The notes under the pieces: generated by a model
Seen by the model: only the letters and a program-made list of their open reading frames with translations
What the model was told of the DNA's origin: nothing
Database searches by the model: none
Assembly: GCF_954871325.1 (NCBI RefSeq)
Contig: NC_088777.1
Location: 8,967,366-9,031,365, forward strand
Reading direction: 5' to 3'
Source of the DNA: Gordionus sp. m RMFG-2023
Lineage: Eukaryota; Nematomorpha; Gordioida; Chordodea; Parachordodidae
DNA length: 64,000 nt
Program-made: the position numbers and the translations under genes
Shown here: positions 48,301 through 60,000 of the stretch, one piece after another
Layout: each line of letters opens with the position of its first letter
Numbering within the stretch: the first letter of the stretch is position 1

Positions 48301-51300
48301 ATTTTAAATAGGGGGTTAAAAAAATATAAAGGAAATTTTTATCTTGGTAAAATAAAGAAAAAAAGGAAATAGCAAATGTGTGTCACTGGATAATAATTTT
48401 TTTATTGGTTAAAAAAAAATAATTGTGGGAAGCATAGAATCCAAACTGTACGCTTTTGGTAACGAGTATTTATGGTGAATATATGCCTCCATCTCTTGGA
48501 ATGAATGTGGCGCCCTCCTTCGTCGGAGATCATTTTTAAATTTTAATCAATATAACAAAAATCTCCCGCTTAACTGACTCTTCCTTCCTAGAGGGGGGGG
48601 GCTATGTGAGTGGGTGAGTCCCTATTTCAAAGATTTAAGCTCACTGAAAACTAATTTTGACCTTATTCCCCTTTTTATTTGCTCGATGCCGACGTTTTGC
48701 TTGGACATCAATCTAAATATACCAATCTTTTTCTTGGTTAAGTTATCGTGACATATTAAAAAAAAACTTTTTCAAAATATATTAATTTTTTGAATTTTTA
48801 TATATAATATTTTTAAAAAATTAAAAAAAAAAAATTTTCATTACTTTTTAAAAAAGATTAGGATGAATGAATTCAATATTTTTTTCTTATTTTTATTAAA
48901 AAGAATTAAATGATTAAAGATAAAATTTAAAAAAAAAATAACTACTTTTATACGGAACGAGAAATGCAGAGAGAAAGGTGAATTATAGAAAAAGGGATGT
49001 AGCTGCGGGAGAGAGGATTCATGGGGTCTAGGACCCTAGTCAAAAATTAATTTATGCATTTTTCAAGGACGGGTGATGTTTTCCCCATCCTACCTACCTC
49101 TTAAAATTTTTGTATTCTCCTTTGAGTCATATTTCAAAATTTTGACACTGCCCTATTGGGATATGGAATTCATTGGAATTTGGAATCACTTAATTCTTAA
49201 TCATTTACTGGGAGCCATTTTTAAATTTGATTAAAAAATTCTGATTTAACTAGAAATGCATTCCAACATGTTACATAGTATGCCCACCGTGAATTTCAGA
49301 CAATTTTGCCTAGAACTGTTAAAATAATGGTAATTTGTATCCATTTTTATATAAATTTTTCATATAAATTGAAATAAATGCGCAACAGTCTATGGCCAAA
49401 ATTGTTCAAAATTTATAGGGTAGGTAGTCTAGATATGCTGGAATCTATTTCCGGTCAAATCAGATTTAAAAAAATCCCTTTTAATATTGAGATTTCGAAT
49501 CCACATAGAATCTATATACTAATAGGACAAATATCCGTCATATATATGAAGCAAAAAAAAATTAGCCAATCGAGTTCCCTATAATCATGGAAATTGAGGT
49601 ATAAATTTAAGTCTGGCTGTTTTGAAAAAAAACCTTTCCACTTTTCTTAGGCTCGGTTCAAATATTTTTAAATATTTTGTCATATTTAAAATAATTTTAC
49701 TTTATTGAATTATTGATCCAAAAGCAATTAAGGCTAGATAAACCTTTGAGACCGCATAATGTTCAAAACTTTGAAAGTTCATAATTAGCATAAATTGGCA
49801 TTCGTTTATTTTTTAGTTCTACTTTATTAATATTTATAAAATAAAAAGTTTACAATCACAATACAATTAAAGTTCGGTATCAAAACCCATTTTTTTCGGA
49901 ACCACCAGATCCAATATAATTTTTTTTATAAAAAAATATGACTGACAGATCCGATCAGTCAGAGATTCTAATCCAATCCTTAGACTATTGAAAATGTAAT
50001 CGATACATTTCTAGAAAAGCGGGAAATTTTTGTTTGAAATTAAAAATAGAGTTGTTAAAAGGTTTTAGCCCATTTTGAGCTAAGATTTTAGCCAAAATAA
50101 TATTTCGCAAACTTCTTCAATAGATATCCAAACCTTTCTGGCATAAAATTTCGAGGCTCATTTAAAATTTTGGGCCAAAATATCAGTGAATAAAAAGATT
50201 TAGAAAACGAAATTATTTTTAATTTTGCCGTGATCCAATTCACCCCCGGAATTTCAAGTGATGAATTTACAAGATAAATTATTTTTTAAAAAAATCTAAA
50301 ATAGCCGTTAATGGTTTTGAAGTGGGAATTTTCAATTAAAACTTAGAAGTTGTGATATTTACGCTCTATATTAACTCAAACCCTACTGGTCACCCGTGTT
50401 TCCCACTTAAACTTTGCCATAACCCCCCCCCCCCCAAAATATTATATATAATTAAAAATAAGTTAGACTATGTTCCTGGTTTGATTTATTACTAAACCAG
50501 CCCTGCTGTTTAACCGACTATTTAACTTCGACCAAACAAGCCTAAAAAGTAAAAGAAAAAAAAATTAAAAATAAACAATTCCACCAAACACCTAAAATAA
50601 ACCAAAACGTGCCCTAGTTCAACAGCTGTTTAGACGAGTATCAAAAATACGAACTTAGGACCAGTCTTATTGTTTCAAAGTATTTTTTTTAGAAAAATAC
50701 ATAAAATAGCAAAATATGACCAATAAAATTTTTTTTACTGCTAACTGACTCAAGGTTGGTTATTTATTTTTAAAGGGATTCTAATACGCTAATTTATATT
50801 ATTTATTATAACTTTGACTGCTGCTAAAGCATTCATTATAATAATACATATTATAAATATAAATATTAGTTAAAAAATATATATATATTAAATTGTATAA
50901 AAAGAAACAATACGTCGAATCAAATTTAATCAATATACAAAAAATATTATTTAAAATTAAAATATTATTTGATATCGAGGAAAAATTTATGAGTTTGTGG
51001 AGTGTGTGAGAAATTAGATATGATTGGAATTTTTTAAAATTAATTATTATTTTTTTCTAAATATTTAAATAAAAACAATTCACTTAACATAAAATGTAAA
51101 GATAAATCATAATGATGTAATCTAGAAAAAAAATATATATTATAAAATAATGCAGGTCGAACCAGGATCTCAAGAGTAGTATTGTTAAACGGCTCTTGAG
51201 CCGATTTTTAAAAACGGCTAACTCAATATTTTATCCAAAAAAATATTATGTAAGCCTGAAGATTCTACTCATAGAAGGAACAAAGATCTAGACATATATA

Positions 51301-53925
51301 TTATCGAAATCTCGAGGCTTAGGCAATATTTGTTAGCTAAAATATTGAGTTACGTTTAACAACTCACTCAAGAGACAGTAAAGTTTTCAAGTATTTGAAT
51401 TTATATACCATAAGGATTAAGCGTTATCATGAGATAATATTTTTTTAAGGGATCTTAAGATACCCTAAAATAACTAGAGATTCCTTAATAAGCCCCTCCC
51501 CCACACATCTTTCACGCAAACGCCGAAAAGGATTAATTGAGCTCGAGTTTTGAATAATGCAGGCTCATCTAAGAACCATGTTTTATAAAATGATGGTGAA
51601 AGTTTCTCAGGGCTCTCTAACACAGAGGGGAAATGCGATAACTTCATTGATGTTTTTAGTGGGTAAACTAAGGGAAGATGGGAATTACCTTCATAGTCAA
51701 CACATAGGTAAATATCCATTTTATATTTTTATGTCATTGGGAGAATAAATTCTTATCCATAAAATCTTAACGGTCCTTTTTATATACTCCAATAAACGCT
51801 TTGATTAAATGGAAATTATTATAGGTGTTAAGAACAGTTAATATAGATGTGATTAAGTATGATTTTTAAAAAAAAAATATCAAATTTGGTCGTAACATAA
51901 TTTTACTTTCTATTTTTAAGAAAATCAAAATCTTAAAATGACAAAATTTCCTGAACCCTATCTCTGAGTCGGAGACAAATCAGGGCTGTGTTCATTGGGG
52001 GAAGATGGGTGGCAAGAACAGTGGTCCAGAACTCTTGGCTCGGTGCTGAACACTGAGATAAAATAAATCGGCTGTTTATGATTTAAAAAGAAAAATGGAA
52101 AAAAAGAGATGTTTTTGATCTTTGTCATTATTCTGCCGCTAATTATAGTCCAGAATGTTCTCACGATTGTTACTATTTTAAAATCCTGAGTTTATTTTAT
52201 AGTTCTCAATTGTGAACTTTTGATCTTATCTGACAAAAAAATAAATAAATAATGGTTTCTATAGAGAAAGAGGAACAAAGTATATCTCAATATGACCAAA
52301 AAAAAGAGGAGGTTTCTAATAGTCATCTTAAAGAGGATTTATAATGTTATCTTTAATCTTTGGATTATATTTTAAAATGATAGAAAAAATAGATAAATAT
52401 CGTCTATCAAAATCTATTAATATTTAAAACTAAAATATTTTTGCCTAAAAGATGATTTATCTGATTATTATGTTAATTACGAAACCAAAAAATAAAACTA
52501 TAGAAGTTACACACAATATTCTAAAAAAAAATAAAATAAATACTTTTTAAAAATATTATTTGAATATGGAAAAATAGGTTGGTTTATATTGATTTAAATT
52601 AATCCTTTTTTTTATATTCCAGAAATTTTATTTTAATATTTTTTCGCATTTAGCGCTTAGAATCCTTTTTTAAAATTATTCGTTATTCATATACGATTTT
52701 GAATAATTGGAAATAACGTTCAACGAATTCCAATAATTCTTTTTTGAATTTAATCAATTTTTATTTTTAATAAAAAGGCTATTTTGCTAATATATATGTC
52801 ATATAATGGATACACCGTTACATTATAGAAGACACGCAGAGGTCAAAACTCGACCCGTATTTAAAAGTTTCTTTTGCTTTAAAGCTCGGCTCGGGGTTAT
52901 TTGGCAAATTTTTTGGACCCGGTCCCCAATTTTTATTTTTGGTTATTTTAGCCTCAAAATTTCAATTTTTTTAAATTATTATTTTGAACAATTTGTTCAT
53001 ATTTGTTTCAAAGTGAAATTGAAAAATATTAGTAGTAAATGAAATAGTAAACGTTCCATTATTGCATGATTTTTTAACTGATTAATTGATATAATTTATA
53101 TAAAATTTATTTTTTAAAATCTTACCATTTCTCGGCCTATCCCTACTTTCACAGTTAGCGTGAATTCGCGGCGAAGTATATAAAACCCTAGTCGCCGCAA
53201 ATTCATGTTAAATGTAAATGCAGGGTAACCCCTCAATCACAGTTAGCGGCGAGAAATAATGAAAGAGAATAACAAAAATACATACAGGGTAAGTTCGGTT
53301 CTGGACCGGACTATCAGGTCTATAAAACCCTGCAAATCATTTTAATCAATATATTATAAAAAATAATATATAATCTGTTCTTAATAAAATTTGGTTTATA
53401 CTTTCTAAATCTTAACCTTGCATACGTTTTTTGGTGTGATTAAAATTAATATAAAAAAAATATTCCCTTTTTTTTTATAGGTCTATTCCCACTTTTATCA
53501 TTTTAAATTTTCTGGTGCCTCGAGAATCTCATAATATGATATTATAATAATGTTTTTTTGATCTACATAATTTTGTTCTCTTTTTTTTGTCCGACTTCAA
53601 AATATTTTGAAAACTAGCAGTTATTTTTTTTCTTCTAACTTTTTCGGCCTATTGGGAGTATTGGACAAATACCAAGATGATTTCTATGTAAATTTAAAAA
53701 TGTTTCTAATTTAACACAAATTTTATTTATTAATAAATTGATCTAAACAAGAATTATTCTGAATAAAATAGAAGGAGAGATGGAAGCGATAAGGGAAATA
53801 GTTAATCATAAATTCTTATGAAAAATACGATTGTTTTAGAAAATATTTGCTTGGGTAAATACACCAATAAAGATGTTGATTGCTTAGGTTTTCGAACGTT
53901 AAGGTTTCTAAGAATATACCATTAA

Positions 53926-54006
<81 letters not shown>

Positions 54007-57000
54007 AATACGTTGCTATGAGTATTCTTCAAGTTCAGAAAAAATAACTTTTCATGGGTCAGGTTATGGTTGTAAAATATAATAATAACGGTTATGTTTG
54101 AACCTTTAAAAAACTAGCTCAAACCTTTTCGCATACAAATGTATTGAAATTATGTAAAGAAAAGAACATTTTTAAAATTTAAAATTTAAATATTTTCAAG
54201 ATTCTATTCTGTCAAATTATATATTATGAGGAGGAATAATAAATTTTATAACTTAGAACACTTCTATATGGCAACTTGGGTAGCTGGCACCTTCAAATAT
54301 CTAAAATTAATGACTGATAACTTGTCAGCAGCACTGGGCCGAGACTTTTGACGGCCCCTTAAAAAAGCATAACTTACCTAAGCTTATTTGATATAATTTT
54401 TTGCAACAAGAACTATAAGCATAATGCTTTATTTTATTCATGAATGAGAAGCGCGTATCATAAAAATGAATATAATCATAAACTAAAATATTGCAATTTT
54501 ATTTATCCTCCTTGTCTTTTTTATTTGCAAAAGAGGTTATTATATAATCTAACGATGAGACTATATCATTTTTTTTAAAATTGAAATTAATGTGAGCAAC
54601 AAGTCGGTCTTATGTAAAATCGTAGGTAAGTTTTAATTAATTTGAGCGTTGGGAAGCTGCGTTTTGAGAATACCCCGCTAATTGGAATGGTTAAAATAAT
54701 CCTTATAATGGATATATTTGGTAAGGCCTCATTTAACCCATTGGTGTTAATATTGCGTAAAATTTTCAATGGGTTTTTATGGGATGCTTGCTTAGTATAT
54801 TCGCATTAATCATGTTTAAAGAGTTAAAATATCGTAGGGCTTAAACTGGATCATAAGCACATTTTTAGAGGTTCGTATCAGGTGACAAATTTTTTGACCG
54901 CTCAGGTTCTGTAAATAATAACGGTTAATACCGGTTTAAAAGTTCGGATTGAATCCATGTATTTTTCTAAAATAATAATGGTAATTCGGCTTTTAAGTCA
55001 AATCATCATGAAATTTTTTTGTCTATAGTATATTGTTTTTCATAACTTATAACCCACCTTTATAATTTCCTGAGTGGTAATCTAACCTTTATACTGATTC
55101 AACTTATAAATTTTTTTTTAACTGATGCGAAATGTTTTATGTTTTAATGTCTAAATAACCTTCATTTTTTTTTCACCACTGCAATAAGTGCCATTCATCT
55201 CTCCATTTGAGCCGCATTTTTAAAACGGCTATGAAGATTTTTTTTCATAGATGGCATATAAGTTTGGACATCTATAAGAGAAATCTCGAGGTTTAGGGAA
55301 TATTTTTCTTGCTAAAATAGTGAGTTAGCCTTTTTTAAAAACTTGCTTAAATAGAGCGATTTTGCATCGCCAACTGCCGCATCAAAACAGAACTACTTAG
55401 ATAGATATTAAAAACAAATATGATTTTTAATATTCAATTTTATATAATTAAGTAGTTAATATTTTTTAATTTGCATTTTTTTTTAAACGAAATATAATAT
55501 TTGATATAATATTATTTAAAGAAGTTTTAAAAAGATTTCTGGAAAGGTAAATCAAAATTCACTACTAAATTGAATATATTTTTTCTTTTCATAAAAATAA
55601 ATTATTATTTAAAAGAAGAAATTTTGACTTTATGCCCAAATATTTGGATTTGAAAAGAAGGTGCAAAATAATTTGTTTTTTTTTATCAATCTTTATGATT
55701 GCTAAATAGCTTGGATTTATTAAATTATAGTATAAATTATTTAAAATATGAAAATCAATTTAAGTAAAATAGGCTAACTTTTAGAAAAATTAAATTATGC
55801 GTTTCAATTTTAGAATATTTAAAAAAAATTTTCCTTTAATATCAAACTTAAAAAGGTATGCCACAAGAGCTTTATTCGATGTGGATCCAATATCCCTACC
55901 CCTTCGGGGATTTCATGTGTTCCTTCCGAGCATTAGTATCAGAGATGACTACTTATTCATCCATTCTATGCATAACGGCTTTCACAGTAGAACGCTACTT
56001 TGCAATATGCCACCCTTTCAAACCTCACATACTATCAAACCTACAGAGGGTCATAAAAATCATAGTGGGCGTTTGGTGCATAGCCATAGTCAATGCTATC
56101 CCTTACTCCTTGTTCACAAAAATTAATTACGTTTGCGACTTCGAAGACAAGCCCATCAGTGAATCGGCCTGGTGTGGGGTCCCATTTTCGATGAGCCAAG
56201 GCAAGTACATTCCCCTATTGTTATGGTCGGCTTTCGCCTTCTTGGTAGTGCCTATGGCCGTTCTAGTCGTGTTATATATAAAAATCGGACTCAAAATAAA
56301 AAGGTCCGCACACGCTGATATTATTATACCTGTTTACAAGCAAAATCGGAATTATCCAAACATATTTAAATATAACCCGAGAAGGAGTAGGCGTGATAAA
56401 AAGAGCTATACTTACAATAATAGTATCATTAGTGATATTTCTACGAGCATCGATGTTACGAGCAACTGTAACACTGCTATCAATTATCTTACTAATGAAA
56501 AAGGGTTTGATATAATCAAAACATCTAATAACAATATGGATAATGAAGCTATGGATGATGAAAAGATCCCTAACATTACCCCTGTTACACCCATTAAAAG
56601 TTATATAATGCAGTTCAGGAAACCCTTAGGAAAACAAAATTTTCCTAGATTAAAGGATCAAAAACAAAAACTAAAATTTGGATTCAAAGACTTGCGTCCT
56701 TCTGATGTAAAATCAAATCAAAATCATGAGGTAATCGATTCAAATATCAAGAGAAAAGGCAAAAAGTTTACTAATTGGAGGCAAAATTTTAAGAGTCGAT
56801 TGCAAGTAAACCACAGAAGAGGGAACCACATACAAAAATCTTCCAAAAGGTCTAAATCTTTCATGCTCAGATTTATGAACATTAATCAAGATATAGGTAA
56901 CAAACTTTACAATTCTCACACTTGCTATGAGAACAGAAGTGCCTCCAATTCTAATCACAAAATAGATGACGAACATCTTCCTGCTTCAAACATATCTTCC

Positions 57001-60000
57001 GAAAGCGCTTTAACAAAAAACGCATCCGAGATGGATATCGAATCCGAAACTCCTCCTACTTCTAACTCAAGTTATTATAAGTCCTCGCAGAACGAAAACA
57101 TAATGGAATTCAAGCCTAGGCAAGTCAATAACAATTTATTCCAACCTCGAAATACAAAAGAGAGTTGTGAGAACCATCAGGTAGAATCGGGTATGAACTG
57201 TAATTTCAACAATTCCAACGGTATTAGTGTCATTAAAAACCATTTGAGCGAAATTTGCTCTAGTCCCGCTCTCAAAATGCGCCAGTCGAACGACGTTCCA
57301 AAAATAAAGTTATCTAGGGTTAAGAGCAAGGATTCCAAAATTCCTAAGCGGGATTCAATTTTAAAAATGTCTCGAAAATTTATAGTTTACAAAAGGCGAC
57401 CCATCATTTTATCTTCTATAACCAAGAGTTACCAAAAAAGGAATCGTTCAAGAACCGACGCTATTAAGATGTTAGGTAACTTAATCGAAATTTCAATTTC
57501 TAAAATGAATACAATTTTTTTAAATAATCTCCCCTTTTCCCCCTTATCTTTATTATAAAATATTTGCAAATTGCAAATGTCAAGTATTGGTATAAGTGGA
57601 CTGGGAGCAAATCGGGCCAAATTTTGTAAAATTCCTATAAAGTGTTTAAGATGTTGAAATAATATAATCCACTATTTAAACGTCGGTTTTACTTAAACTT
57701 TTGTCTAATATAATATGATGAAAACTTTATAGTATTTAAAATTTTTCTATTATTTAACTTTATACGGTTCCCAAAAAAGGATGCTCGTCAGAAAACAAGA
57801 ATAATATAAATTTTGCGTATTTTTTTTAATAAATTTAGTTGGATATTTTCATATGACTGCACAAAATGGCAAAAAAAAATTGCTAATGGGCAAAATATAG
57901 ATATTGGACATAAATGTTCCTATATTCCTTTACTGTTCTCTTCACCTATTGCAAAAGCTAATATAAATAATATAGGAATGTTCTATCAGTCATGATACCA
58001 AATTATGTGTCATGTGATAGAGGTTAGTCTTTAATTTTGGTATAAAATTTATCTGCCTCAGTTTGATCTTTAGAAATCGGACCTTAAGAGTATTAGATTT
58101 TTTTGGCCCAAGTTAATTTTAAAAAATAACGAGAAGATTCATTCTTAAAAAAAAGTAAGTAATTACAGTTATATTTTATAAATTATCATCTTTATCTAAA
58201 AAAAAAGGTTTTGCAATATGCGCTGGTCAAAAAAATTTAGTAAACGTTTCCAAAAAAATCGAATACGTTCACCGTTCACCTTCAGAAAGGAACGCGTTTA
58301 CGTTCGTTCAAAACTTTCCGAATAAATTTTTTTTTTTTTAAATTTCGTTTAATATTTAATTTAATATAAATATACACCACATATGTTTTTATCACAATAT
58401 ATTAGCCATGTTAAAAATTAAAAGTTTTAAAGTCATTTTTTTAATTTTTTTTATTTTTCAAATGAATAAAAATAAGAAGATTTTCTAAAATTGAACGAAC
58501 GTAAAAAAACGAACGCATTCGTCAAAAAAAAAGGAACGCGTTCACGTTCAAAGTTTGTCAAAGTCAATGACATATATAATATCTAGACTGACGATTCATT
58601 CATTAAAAGTGTACATCAATGCAAATCAGCTGGAGAAGCCATCTTGGTTACACTAATCATTATTAAAATTTTAAACGAGAGCCTAATTTATTCCTATATC
58701 TGATGCAAACTCTATTAAAGAATTACCGGATCATCGAGATAATAAGGAAGCAAGTTATCAATTTAATAATAGTTTTTAACATGAGAATAATTACTTTATG
58801 TGTTACCAAAATGGCGGGTCTAACTGATTTGCTTTTAACGACGCTTAAAAATGCATTTTAATGAATGTATCGTCAGTCTAGGTATCATATATGTCATTGG
58901 TCAAAGTATAGAAACGTCGTTCATCATTTTATTCAAGAAAACGAACTTCGTTCACGAACGCGTTCAATTTACAACACTACATTTACATTTCCGTTATCTT
59001 TTTTTTTCAAGGAAATAAACAAAGTAATATTCTTTTTTACCCTAAAAAAAATATATAAATGTAAAATATGATATTTATTTTTGAAATAAAAAAATTGGGC
59101 TATATAAATTTAAAAGATAAACTATTTTCAAAATTGGTATCTAAAAAGCGTAATTCGTTTTTCTTCAAAAATAAGTTTTCTTAGAATGCACAAACGTTCT
59201 GAAGGAGTGCTTGTAAGTGAGACATTGTTTAATAAAGGGTAATTTTAAAATTAGGAAATTAGCATAGCAAAGATTAATGCACGTGATATATATAAATATT
59301 TATTATATTTACCTTTAAAGGTAACTCGAAAAGTATCCAGTTACTTATCTTTACATTCCATAAAATGCCACTAGTTATAAATATTTTTTTTGGAAAAAAA
59401 AAATGTTTACAGTAACTTTAACAACACTTAGAGATAGCGCCTCACTCATACTGTAATTATATTTAAGATACGCTTGGTTTTAAACTTTGATATTTCTCAT
59501 ATAAAAAAAGTATTTTTGTGTCACATGCCCTGATTATTTCCACTCTAAATTGTTCTTTTTTATAAGAGAGAGCGAAAGAAAGAAAAGCTCTAAAAAGCTT
59601 TAAAAAAAGGTCAGATCAAAAAAAAGTATCAAATGCTCAACAGAAAGTTGTATGAGGAAAAAATAGTTTATTTATTTAATTTCTTTTTAAAAAAATATTA
59701 AAAAATAATAGTTGCGGTGGTGGTCACATTTTTCATATGCTGGGCTCCTTTCAACGCTCAAAGATTATTTTTCGTATTCGTAAAAGAATGGACACCGGAA
59801 AGAAAGGCAACCTTGGAGAAACTATACAATATCACTGGTATGACAATTATTTAATATATTTTTTATAAAAAATATCTAATAATGTTCTAAGGTTGAGTGG
59901 TTGGGAAACTCATGCAAAACAGTAGCCCTATATTAGTATTTCTTCTTCATAGTTATAAGTAGTATACGAATGCGTATATAGTTATTAACTTGATTCAATG

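Larger units (their letters stand above)
39337..55855 (+). other. GPCR intron 1, 16.5 kb, rich in mobile elements
   Basis: The intron runs between GTTTTA and TTAAAAAG. It contains worn hAT copies (about 44575-46310 and 54333-54790), a 933-bp hAT-like element (43191-44123), TA-flanked palindromic MITEs, two long-inverted-repeat elements (46477-46878, 49149-49529), hAT MITEs (48013, 50049, 51177, 55205) and a GAAA array. Two exon-like segments without a parent gene (47499-47647 and 51563-51707) are reported separately. Confidence 0.85.

Noticed and set aside
51474-51719. Minus-strand 81-codon protein
   Set aside because: No motif; it opposes an equally plausible plus-strand exon, so it is reported only as part of the island at 51470-52170.
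55797-56126. 109-codon open frame overlapping GPCR exon 2
   Set aside because: It is a shifted frame of the exon; the true frame carries TM3, ERY and TM4 and continues far beyond.
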